This document shows, in pieces, positions 1-10,500 of a stretch of 64,000 nucleotides of DNA. The DNA lies in assembly GCF_901933205.1 (NCBI RefSeq), contig NC_044601.1, positions 45,419,376-45,483,375 on the forward strand, given 5' to 3'. The first letter of the stretch is position 1; each line of letters starts with the position of its first letter. Position numbers and translations under genes: made by a program. Under the pieces are notes generated by a model, which saw only the letters and a list, made by a program, of their open reading frames with translations, was not told where the DNA came from and did no database searches. The DNA is from Camarhynchus parvulus. Taxonomy: Eukaryota; Chordata; Aves; Passeriformes; Thraupidae.

Positions 1-788
1 ATACAGATGTAGAAAAGTCAACTACTGAGATGCAGGTTCTGAGGGCCCAAAGTGCTACAAAATGCTGACTGGGGATAAAACCCAACTGTAATCATGTTGT
101 TTTGGTTTATAAAGCTATATATGGATCATCATAGAAGCGTTCATTGTGGAATGCTGGAAAACAAGCACCTGATTCTCTGCATTTGTGGGAGAAAATTGGA
201 AAGATAAGACTGTTGTGAAATAATGTTCTAGTGTTTGGATGCAAGTGTTTCTCTCCACGTCGCACCAAAAAGATCAAGACAGAGTAGAGTAGGTAGTTTA
301 TGCCAATAAACACAGTAAACTTGGCAGAAAAAGCTGAATGCAAATGCCAGCCATGTAGACTTCTAACTTTGCTCACTTAATTCTTTTGCATCCATAAAAG
401 GAAGGCTTATGAATAAAACTCTGTGTAATGATGAAACCTGTATGAATGTTACAACTGTATTATTACTAACAAAGAGACTGATTATATGCTGTCTGCTTCC
501 CTCCAGCTCAATTCTGACCTCGTTTATCTCTTTCCATTATTGTGTATCTGTTTAGTAAAGTTTGGCTACACATGTATAATTACTATTATTATTAGTTGAA
601 TAAATTTCACTAACTTTGGGTAAGGTACATTTCACCAGGCTGTAGTATAATTTGTTCTAGAGTACTGTTTTCCTTTCCAGACAGATGCAGCAAACTAGAA
701 AATGGTGCTAATGAAAAAGTCAGAATTTGCCCTTTTTGATGGCAGAGGCATGGCAGAAAATGCATTTTCCTTCTCTTGTGTGTTACAG
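1..788 (+). other. Probable last intron of the gene ending at 949
   Basis: AT-rich sequence without a supportable exon. If the terminal exon at 789 is real, this stretch is the 3' part of its upstream intron. It ends in a good acceptor: a pyrimidine-rich run from about 764 to 785 followed by an AG at 787-788. AATAAA-like hexamers occur near 411 and 598 but follow no visible coding sequence. The only ORF over 60 codons before the exon (107-376, minus strand) shows no domain. Confidence 0.4.
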
Positions 789-949
789 ATCTGAACACAT
801 CAGAGACCCAAGGCTCCCAGAAAAGTGTTCCAAACCAGGGATCCCTCCAGTCACCACAGGTAGATGAACTGCTGCTGAACCACCAGCCTGAGAGCCTGCA
901 GGATGCAGAGAGTGGAGCCAGAGTAGAGGAGAAGATTGTTTACCTCTGA
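789..949 (+). CDS. Putative 3'-terminal coding exon of an unidentified protein
   Basis: Seen: a strong acceptor (pyrimidine tract, then TTACAG ending at 788) is followed by two bases completing a split codon. Then come 52 sense codons and TGA at 947-949. The reading frame is rich in CTG, CAG, GAG and AAG codons, and the segment is clearly more GC-rich than its flanks, as expected of a vertebrate exon. The peptide is polar, Ser/Gln/Glu-rich, without a membrane segment or cysteines except none in the tail, and ends in the residues EEKIVYL. It has no usable ATG, and in the same frame a TGA at 737-739 closes the frame upstream, so translation would have to enter by splicing. The tail looks like a disordered C-terminus, possibly of a signalling or receptor protein, but this is inference. 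I do not recognise the family. Alternatives are an exon of a lncRNA or a chance ORF. Confidence 0.5.
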
Positions 950-1916
950 TAACTTGTTTTCTAATCTCAGTAGCACTTTGCAAAGACAACTGTGTTTGCT
1001 TTTCTAAATTTCTGTAGTTCTTCTCTGTATGACCATCTGGCTTTAAGGGTAGTATTTAATAGTAAATGCAAAATTTTCCCCATGATAAATATAGCAAGTA
1101 AGTTATTTTGAAGCCATTGTTGTATTATCTTTAATTTATGACATGATTTCAAGTGCTTTGCAAGAAGCAATGAGTAGCAGGGGAAACATAACATTTTGAA
1201 ATTGTAAAGGTGGCACCAAGGACTGTGAAAGCTAGTGTTGATTTTCTTGAGTCCTCTTACAAGGATGAGCTAAGAAAGATGGGTCTGCTGCTTGAGATTT
1301 CAGAGTGTGTATCAGTAACAGCTGTTATATAACATGAGAAGACAGCAATGTAACAATGATGGCTCAAGTCTTTGCTGAAGTGTGCTGTATACCCTTAGCT
1401 GATGGGTCATTTTCCTTATCTTCTAGCTCAGGAACTGCTCAGAAGGGGATGTTTTTTATGGTCTGAGCATAATTGCGTAATTGTGTTTTCTGATGTCCCA
1501 AAGCTTTATTACCATTTTGATACTACTGCCAATTTCTGTGCAGAGATGCACTAAATCAGTTATTGTGTTATAACTGTTCCTCATTTCAGTAAGTGTCCTT
1601 ACACATTAAAATTTACCAGGTGAAACCATCTCACTGGTCAAGAGAAAAGAAAGGGGATAAATAGTAGGCTTCAGTTAACTGAACTCTTCTGGACTCCACT
1701 GCTTTCCTGTGTAGAAATCAGATAACTTTCTGCTTTCAGATTCCTGGGATTCTGTGTCTTAGGCAGTAAGAAACCTGTTTTGTGCCTTTTTGTGCCTTTT
1801 TGTGCCTTTTTGTCTTTCTGAAAAATTCATACACTTCTGTCAAACTAAATAAATATTCTGTGCATTTCTATGAAACTGTAATTTTGATTCATTTCTTGAT
1901 CCTCCAGAGAAATAAA
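950..1916 (+). other. Putative 3' UTR with candidate polyadenylation signals
   Basis: The sequence after the TGA at 947-949 is AT-rich and lacks any coding-like frame. Possible poly(A) signals are ATTAAA at 1605-1610 and AATAAA at 1848-1853 and 1911-1916, so the transcript could end near 1.62, 1.87 or 1.93 kb. The interval depends entirely on the exon at 789-949 being real. Confidence 0.3.
1781..1810 (+). repeat. Three perfect copies of a 10 bp tandem repeat
   Basis: The unit TGTGCCTTTT occurs three times in exact head-to-tail order, followed by a decayed fourth start (TGTCTTTCTG). It is a short minisatellite-like array within the putative 3' UTR. Confidence 0.9.
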
Positions 1917-4900
1917 AAAAATGGAGGAAAAAAAGAGTGTCCAGGCCTTGTTTGCACTGAGCTCTGCTGCAGATGTGTGTTGCTGGTCCAGCATAGCCAA
2001 AGCTGTGTGCTTCAGCTGACAAAACCAAGGATGTGCCTATCACCACTTAGCATGGCTGATGGCATTGGCAGGGGTGCAGCAGAAATGCAGCTGCAGAGCT
2101 CCTGGATGTTCCTGCCCAGCTGCCTCACATCTGCCCCGCTCAAGGAGCAGAGGAACACAGGATTGCTCCCACCCCTTTGACTGGGTTGGTGCCAGTGGTT
2201 TCGATTTTACCCTAAGCCTTGTGTTGTGCAAAACCTTTTGCAGGGCACAGAGTCTTTCTTAGATGTGTGCATTTGTCAGCAAGGGTGACTGAGAAGGATT
2301 CTCTTCCAGGGACTTGGGTACTTCAGGGAATACCCGAAAGTAGAGCTTTCTGAGCTGCATTTTACTGGACTCCAGAGTAGTTGTTCACCTGGTATTTTGG
2401 GCAAACAACCAAGCACCTGGCATGATGAGCAGGACATAATTCTCAGCTGTATTAAATGATGTGCAAATGCCATCAGGGAAAGACTGGGCCTGCAGACATG
2501 GTTTCTGGTGTCTATGTTCAGCTTTCAACACTCCTGCTAACTGGCAGCACTTCAAAAATATGTCTCTTTATAAGAGAAAAAACCCCAAAACTCTTTTACA
2601 ATTTCTAGAACTGTTTTATCTTCTTTACTTTTCACAATTAGATTAAAATTAAAATGTGGATCCAACTTCTCTTAAGGGCCCTGCAGTAGGGACAGAGTCA
2701 GCAATGAATTCAAGGTTGCCACCTGAACAGCTTTTTGGCAAATTCCTGAGTAGCCAGATCGATTTCTTGGGATGCTGTATACCCCAGGATATGTGCCTTG
2801 CCCAGAGACCCATGGGAAATTAAAAAAAAATGAGCAGTTTTCTCCACAGTTACTCTCTCTGCATTTTATTATGCCTTGGCTATAACATCTGGTATTGGTT
2901 ACTGTCAAATCCAAACTGCTGGATGGATTGCTGCTTTCCCAGTTTGGTGTGGGAATTCCCACATAAGCGTCTTGCCACTGAGAGAGGAAGAGATGATGCT
3001 GCTTCTCTCATCAGTTTTAATTGAGGGGCTGGGAGCTGAAAAGAGGCTGGCCCAGACTTCGGCTGTTGTGCAAATTCTTTAAGTCCCTTAAAATCAGGCA
3101 GCATCTTATTTTGCTCACCTGTGTTTACAGTAAAACTTCTGACATTTCAGAAAGGCAAAGGCAGGAAACAGGTGGCCTCTAGATTTAGGTATTTTAATTG
3201 TAGAAACTGTTTTAAGTATAGGCCAATATGGTCTTGGCAGGTGCTCTTTATAACAAGATGTATTATGCACCCCTGAACTCTGTCCATTATTTAGGCATTT
3301 CTTAATACTTAGCAGAATTTAAACACAGCCCCAGTGAGACTCAGCTATTTTAGCAGTCTGTGTTTTCAGTTACCATCAGGCATATATTAATGCTGGGTCG
3401 TCTTTTTTAATTAGAAAAATATATTCAGAAATTCTCTTCACCTTTTTTATGTTATTTTGAGGCTGGCTTACTTGCAAAGCCTGTTTTTTTCACTCATCCC
3501 ATATATTGTGTTTTCTTTTTGCTATGCTTCTCAAAGCATCTTGCCTCTGAAAACTCAGAATCTAATTTAGTCATTAATTTCAGTGCTTAAATGAAGGGAA
3601 CAACTGCTGTACTACAAATATCCATGGTACCAGGATGAGGTTTGTTTGTTTTTTCTTATTTTAATATTTTTTCTCTATCTTCTAACAAAGAACGGATTTC
3701 TTTGCTGTAATGGCTTGACTTTTCCAGCATTTTCTCCTTAAAGTTGTATGCTACAACAGTGAAGTTGTCATATCAAGCAACTTTAAAAGACTTTTAAGAA
3801 AAACTTGCAACAAATCTTTTCTTCAGCAAGTTTAAAGTAATGGTAGAGAAGAAATTAATGAAGAGCTTGAGCTTGCAGTGTGCTGGATCCAGATCCTTGG
3901 ATTTATGCATTCAGTCATTTGTAGAATGAGGGCAAAAGGAAGCAAATTCTTCACTTGGATGCTGTTTGAGTATTAAGGTAAACAACACAGCTGCATTTCA
4001 AAAAGATTTTTCACAAAGGTCATACATGTTATTTTCAAATCACTAAATTAAATACAGATTAGGCTATCAGCAAAACTCCCCAAAGTTTGTTTACTGAAAT
4101 GATTGAAAAAAACATGTTGATGTTCCATGTAAGGAACACAAATAATTTTACTTAGAGAGGGCTGTTAGCTACATTAATTTATATGCCACCCACTTATTCA
4201 AAAAAGTCAGTAAGATTTTTTGCTGCATCCTAATCAAGTAGGTGCCAATTTTGTAATGTGCCATATTGCTGCTAAAAACATTTTTGCAGTGTGATGGTGT
4301 TCATTCGAAGAAAAAGACATTGTGCTTTGGTAAATAACATGTGCAACTTGCTCAGGCTGAATTTTGAAAGCACTGGAGAGTTGCAGATGAGGCAGTTTTC
4401 CTTGTGCATTTGATGACAAAATGGGGAAATAGTGACTATTGATGACTAATGGGATGGGGTTTGGATAGCTTCTAATGAATCCTTCCCATCCAAAACCTTC
4501 ACTGTGCCCAGTTTATATTACAGAAGTAGAAACAGCACAGGTTGTGGAGCATTAGCATACTGGAACAGGCTGGATGTCTGCTTTTACAGAATTGTGGACC
4601 TGCAGTTGATTTCTTCCATTTTTCCAAGGCAAATGGATACATTTGGTGTTTTCTCATCCCTGGTAAAGATTTGTATGTAGAAGCACCGTGAAAGTATCTA
4701 TGAGTGTTCTTGTTAATCTTAGTCATAAAGACAGCTACATGTTAACCTCCAAAAAGATTTTTCTGAATTGCTGCAAAATAGTGAGATAAGTCTGCGAGGA
4801 TGGCCTGAATTCAATGGCTTGAATTTTGCATAAAGGCTCCCTTTGGCAGGCTGATGTCAAAGAGTGTTTCATTTCTTCAATATAAAGGAAAACCCTCAAA

Positions 4901-5209
4901 GGATAACCTTAGAGGCATTATTCTAAAGCAAGGCTGGCATTATTCTAAAGTGTTGGCATCAATCCAGCCCTTTGCTCTGAAAAAGTGCATCAGACAATAA
5001 CCTACTAGACTTCTATGAGGAGCTCATCAAAGGCTTCCACATTGTGGAAGAACTTGCAAGGGTGTGAAATGATCCAGGTATCTCACCTAGAAATGTCAAT
5101 GTTTTTCCCTGACATGCAGAGCAGAGTTGGAAGCAGCTCTATGCAGGTCGGTAGTTGGCTCACAAATTCCCAGAGCTATGTTTCTTATTCCATGGATCAT
5201 CTCTGCTGA
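1917..5209. other. Gene-poor interval, AT-rich with one GC-richer patch
   Basis: A GC-richer patch at about 1,985-2,190 holds overlapping ORFs on both strands (1782-2180 plus; 2040-2231 minus) with no domain. The rest is AT-rich, with several short T-runs (for example 3,640-3,675). No exon, RNA gene or repeat family could be recognised apart from the short direct repeat listed at 4,914. Confidence 0.5.
4914..4950 (+). repeat. Short direct repeat, two 15 bp copies
   Basis: GGCATTATTCTAAAG is present at 4914-4928 and again at 4936-4950, offset by 22 bp. This is a small local duplication. Confidence 0.85.
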
Positions 5210-5228
5210 AGTTTCTTCCTCTTCTCAG

Positions 5229-5422
5229 GCCCACATCAGGATGTTGTCACCTCTTACATGGAAAGGTTCTTCCAGAGGGAGGTCTGCAGCACCCACCAAA
5301 TTCTGAGGTTGAGTCTTAAAATATCCTGGGTGGAGACCAGAAGAAGAGAAAAGAAACATGAAAAAGCTGCTCTAGGTGTAGAAAAGGCAGGAAGAGTGTC
5401 CACTTTAATTAGATGTTTCTAA
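5229..5422 (+). other. Possible exon-like ORF after a splice acceptor (weak)
   Basis: A pyrimidine-rich run ending in CTTCTCAG (AG at 5227-5228) is followed by 63 open codons and TAA at 5420-5422. The frame is open from 5210. The predicted peptide is basic in its second half, with an Arg/Lys cluster, and has no recognisable domain. There is no ATG of useful length. It could be a decayed or alternative exon, but a chance ORF is at least as likely. Confidence 0.12.
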
Positions 5423-8400
5423 GCTCCTTCATGGAACAAGCTTTTTTATTCAGAGAAAAACCCCTCTATTTATCACACTACTATTGATTCCAGTGCCAGA
5501 GAGAGCAAGTACCCTATATGTATACGAAAAGGACAGTGAAGCATGTAAGTTCAAACAAAGAATTTCTGCTGTGGAGACTTAACAGACCCAAGGGAAATTT
5601 CTTATCAGATTTCTGTAAAGCCAAGCCATACTACAAGAACTATGCAGAGGCATGAACCTTCCACTCACCCAGGTTACCACTGCTAATAACAAGGACCAGC
5701 ATGGGTAAATAATTGCATGAACTGAAGACAGCTTGTGAAGATCAGTGTGAGCCCTGGCCTTCCCATGCAAGTGAACAAACAGGATATCTGGATTCCCTGT
5801 GTTTAGCCTATTGAAGATGCCCAGGCCAAGCTGTGAATCCACTTGTGCTCCTTTTGAGTAGTACAAGAAACGTGAGAAATTAGTGTTGCTCCTGATTTAA
5901 GTAAGTAATGTCTCATTTGAAATGAAAACTGTCCCCATTTCCTACATGCACACAGCTGTACTAGCATTGTTGAACAAGTGCTGAAACAAGCCATTATAGG
6001 TCAATTCCAGATACAAAGCAGCCAAGTGGACAAAAAGAACTTTATTAGCACTGACTGAGCATCTCCTGCTTTCAGTCAGTGGAGACTAACTATCCTTATC
6101 CTCTGGGGTTTCTTTCCAGCTTTTAATTAAGGAGCAAGTTTTCACAGTGTCATACTCGAATTGTCAGTGAAAAGAAAAACATTAAGAGTGAAAGCTACAA
6201 GGATATTCCTCTGGATGGCCCCTAAGAGAAGTGCTGGGTGCTGAGGGAAGGGCTCCAGCTCTGGGGTTTGTACATGGATATCGTCAGTTCAATGATGCTG
6301 GCAGCTTGGTAATCCAGAAAACCAAATCTGGCTGTGGGACCAAGCCATTTGGTGTCACTGAAGCTGATGCCTGGAAGCATGGCTGCATGTTCAATCCCGC
6401 TTTGCCACGCAGCAGGGTGGTGGGGCCCTGGGGTAACCTGCGCTTTGCTCAGGTCACCTCCCTGACTGGCTCCCATCCCTTCAGAGCCTATCATGAAGCT
6501 GAATGGCTGTATGCAGCCTGTGAGAGATGGCTTGCAGCCTTGGGAAACCTCTCTTGGCATACAAAATAAATGCTGAGCACTGAAGGATACTTCACACAAA
6601 GAAATTATTGACAGGAATAGGATGCATCTGCTGTTTTACTGGAAGTCACCATTTGCTCAGCAGAAGTTCAATTTCTAATCCTGACTCCAGCTGTTCTCAT
6701 TTAATTTACGGCATAATTATTCAAAGGAATCAGGATAACAACTTTCAAGGACAAGATATGGACCCACCAAAAGGCAAAGAAGTTTAGTTTATTGGTAAAT
6801 GGTTGGTTACTTTTGCTTGTCCTACAAGCAGAACTGTTGGAGTCTCATAAACTAAAAACCCCATGAAATTACATACTTCCAACATATTTCTGAAGGACAC
6901 TGATCATGTGTAACAGCATGGTTTGCAGACACCAAACTCAAAGTATTCTTCTTTCTGGGAAATTTGAAGTTCAGAACACCTGGACTATTGAAATTCACCA
7001 GAATGCAGTTCTTCCATCTATAATTTCAATTAAATGGAAGTCAACTATGCTCACCATTTAATTTCACAATTGCCTTCTGATAAGCAGAAACATTTCCCTA
7101 AACATTGTCAGATGCTTCCAACCTATTATTTCTGCCACTACCATCAACAGTTCTGGGGTAATTATAGAGATGGGCCTGAACATAAAAGAGATATCAGATA
7201 CTTGGAACATGCAAACCTGGATCCAAGCTTGACAGACTCACACAAAGTACTTCACTTCCACGTAAAGTTAGATTATGAACTGTCAGACAAAGTGATAAGG
7301 ACTCAAAAATAAGTGACTGTAGAAATAAGCAGCACAAGCAATAGTGGAAACTGCTTCTTTTATACAGCATTCAGGGAGTCAGTGACAAAACACCTGTATA
7401 GATATTCTGTGAAATTACATTATTATAACAATGATGTCTTATTATTTGATAAAGGATTTTGTTAATGTGTATTTGGAGTATAATTAAACTACTAGGTAGC
7501 TCTAGTGATGAAAGTAAAGCTGAAAAAGATGGACTGGGGTATAAAATTTTATAGCCAGGTAGCAGGAACTATTTTCATGGATCGAGAACCCACAGCGGGC
7601 AGAGAAGGAGAATAAGATTACATTGTCTCATCTCCTGGAGATAGTCTTGCCTTTTTCTGTCTACTGCTGTGTCACGATTGCTGCCCCAACACAAAATCAG
7701 GGTGCTCTGGGCCCATTGCAGCAAGCGTCTGGCCTGGGTTTTTCTCCCCAGAGGCAGAGATGTTAGGGTGTGGGGAGCCCACAGATGTGCCCCATTCTGG
7801 TGAGGATGGCTTCTCCTCTCTGCTAAAAGGGGGATTTTACTCTGTATTGCAGAGAAACTATGCACTACACAAACCACACACTCAGCCTTCTCATATATTT
7901 GGTGCTCTCTTTCATGTTGCCATGTAATAAAATGTAATTGACGAGGATATTAAGTATTGCCTTCTAAAACACAACATCTCTGTGAAAATTCAAAATGTGT
8001 TCGAATTTTTGTGAAGTAACAAGGGTCAAGTATGGTTATAATAATTAACAACATGTGTGTTGTTTAATCTTCAAAGCAAGCTTTACCTTTAGACGTCCAT
8101 AATTTACTCAGTAAATATTGTTCCTCTTACTTCAAAAGGAAGCAATAATTAGATTATGCCTGGACTCAGATTAACATTTAATTTGTGCATAGTTTCAGAC
8201 CAACATAGCTGTCTGCATACAATAGCAAAATAATTATTTTTAACTCTGTATGCTGCCAGTGTTTAAAATTGTAATTTAATACCCAGAGGAAAGATATGGC
8301 AGAGTAAGACATGCAAACACTCAGAGGTTTTCCAAGCCGACATCTCTCCATCCACTTGTCATTCGTGCACTGCCACAGACTAAAGTTGCCTGCTCCTGCC

Positions 8401-8447
8401 TCCTTCCCATCCACTGTTTTATCAAAATCCCCGCTTATGTAAATTTT
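5423..8447. other. Gene-poor interval with two ORF-bearing GC-richer patches
   Basis: At 6,222-6,599 a GC-richer patch is open on both strands (112 codons plus, 125 codons minus). At 7,575-7,877 a 100-codon minus ORF lies in another GC-richer patch. Neither translation shows a domain, a signal peptide or repeats I recognise. A 92-codon plus ORF at 7,034-7,312 is AT-rich and looks like chance. No RNA genes or known transposons were seen. Confidence 0.4.
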
Positions 8448-8555
8448 CAGGGGGTTTTTTAGAGGTTTTTCCTATTTGTTTTTTTGGTTGGTTGGGTGTT
8501 GTTTTTGGTTTTGGTTGGGCTTTTTTAAGGGTTTTTTGGGGGACTTTTTTTAATG
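8448..8555 (+). repeat. T/G-rich low-complexity tract
   Basis: About 108 bases composed almost only of T and G, with runs of five to seven T interspersed with GG, GGG and GGGGG. It ends abruptly at a GC-rich segment. Short G-runs could in principle stack, but they are irregular. Confidence 0.8.
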
Positions 8556-8976
8556 TTCTGCTCTAGCCCCACCAAGGGAGCCTGGCCCACAGGCGCAGGA
8601 GTCCTGGCTGGGCCCTTCCTATAGCTGTCCCTGAGGAACGGGCTAGCAGGGCATGTGCACAGTGGGAAACAGCTGAGACAGCAGTCCTTCCTGCTCTGAG
8701 GCTGGCCTAAGAGGATTTATCTAAACAGCCTCCCAGTGCTGGGCTGGCTATGGGAAAAGATGGCTTGTGGGCAATGGTTTGCAGCTGACCTTTGGCCATC
8801 AGGACTACCTTCCCTAGGCGGGGCTGAGACAAGATTTTAATTCCTGGTAGGGAGTCCTGGCACTGTCATGATGGAGAAATCCAATCCAGTGCCTCCTTTA
8901 ATGTAGCTGAGTACAAAAGGAAACTGAGAATGGGGGGCCATTGCCCACAGAATCACTGAAATAAGCAACTTTTCCA
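8556..8976. other. GC-richer non-coding patch
   Basis: The segment directly after the T/G tract is notably richer in GC and in CTGGC/CCTGG-type words than its surroundings. It contains no ORF over 60 codons and no repeat family I recognise. It could be an old degenerate repeat or a regulatory segment. Confidence 0.3.
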
Positions 8977-9399
8977 TTAGCTGCAACAACCTCTCTTACT
9001 CCAGCCTCTATTAGCATCTAAATGATGGGGATCACACCTTGCCAAAACATGTACTTGGAGCCTAAACTGACAAGATAAGAGGACTAGTGAGATAAGAAGT
9101 ACACCAAAGAAGTTCTTATTTGCTACAAATATTTTCATAATCACCTTTATGATATGAGCTGCAGATGCAGCACTGCAAAACATTCCTATCCATTTTGTGA
9201 AGCCTGAAATTTTTTTTGAGCGTAAATAAGTGGTAATAAACTTCTTTCTAGGCTTTGAAAAGAGTATGACTGCTTTAATGTGACTTAACTTGAATGCTAT
9301 TATACATTTTAATGAGGTAATGTATGAGGAGGGGTCAGTAGAGCAAGGACTCATTCTGTTCACATCAGCACTGACACTACTTTGCTGGCACAGGAGTAG

Positions 9400-9620
9400 T
9401 TCTGCAGCCACCATTTGAATAAAATATGGAATGTAAAATGCTGTATTGAATATTCCAAATCAGGGTAGTCTGTTGTTGCCCCATTGTTGCCATGGGGACT
9501 GCGTGAAGGTTGGATTAATTAAGGCCTGAGCAGATGCTCTGGAGTATGTGGTGTCATTTGTGCTTTCTGCTTGTAATTAACATGCATATGTGCAGGGTGA
9601 GAAACTGGGGAAGAGAGAGA
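9400..9620. promoter_or_regulatory. Candidate conserved non-coding element with an RFX-like palindrome
   Basis: The sequence GTTGCCATGGGGAC at 9486-9499 resembles the inverted-repeat X-box bound by RFX factors (consensus GTTGCCATGGCAAC). It is followed by homeodomain-type TAAT words (GGATTAATTAAGG, TTGTAATTAACATGC). The mixed motif density resembles vertebrate developmental CNEs. Conservation itself cannot be seen from one sequence, so this is inference. Confidence 0.25.
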
Positions 9621-10211
9621 TACCCACCTTAATTTGTGTGTGACAGCTTCTCAGGTAATATGAATTATTGGTGTATGAAAAGCAATTCCTCTACACATAC
9701 TAAAAATGCAGATTAAAAAAATAAAGGAAAAAAGGGATAACCAAAATAAACATCTAGCTGAGCCACTATGTTTAGTATGAGAATGCCAGCATTAATGATA
9801 CAAACTTCCCTCCTTGTTACTACAAGATTTAGGAATTCAAAAGAGCCACCTCATCTCTGAAATAGATTCAGGTTAAAGAGTATCTTTTAATGTTATCATA
9901 TGAAGTTAAAACTTATCATAGCCTTGGGGGGTATTTTTATGCATACACATTTTATGCACGCAAAGAGAAAGGGGATAGTTTATTCTAGTAGTGTGTATGT
10001 AAAGTTAAGTCTCCTTTCTGGTTTTTGGAAGTCTGTTTGAGCTGCTAGCTCAAAGGAAGCAGTGAAATAAAAATTCAAATCACTTTCCCTATGCTCAATA
10101 AGCATCTGCTGTTGTCCTAGCAGGGCTTGAAACCTTGAAGACAATGTTAAAGATTTTCTGCTTTGCCTGATGATGGGAGAGTAACATCCACCTCTTTATG
10201 AGTACTTCAGC

Positions 10212-10238
10212 ACATGCCCTGAGCTTCACAGGGCATGT
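10212..10238. repeat. Perfect 10 bp inverted repeat (hairpin)
   Basis: ACATGCCCTG and its exact reverse complement CAGGGCATGT flank a 7-base loop (AGCTTCA). No T-run follows that would suggest a terminator, and the context is non-coding. Confidence 0.85.
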
Positions 10239-10482
10239 TTTTGGGCTATAAGGGATCAAACATAGAAGCAACATCTTCCAAAGAGGGTGGTGAATATGGT
10301 GGTGGTCACCTACTCTTCCACAGCCACTTCTGTTCTCTCTCTACCTTTGCACAGGGACGTGGAGATTCCCAATTTTTCAAAGCCTCATTCAAAAACAAGA
10401 GAGAGGAAAAAATTCCTAACTTATCCCATGAAAAAAATATTATATGAACTTTATCTTTTGAGCTTTTAGAAGTGGGAATACA

Positions 10483-10500
10483 GTGCCTCAGAGGAGGCAC
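10483..10500. repeat. 7 bp inverted repeat with 4-base loop
   Basis: GTGCCTC at 10483-10489 and GAGGCAC at 10494-10500 are perfect reverse complements around AGAG. The stem is short and may be a chance occurrence. Confidence 0.7.
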
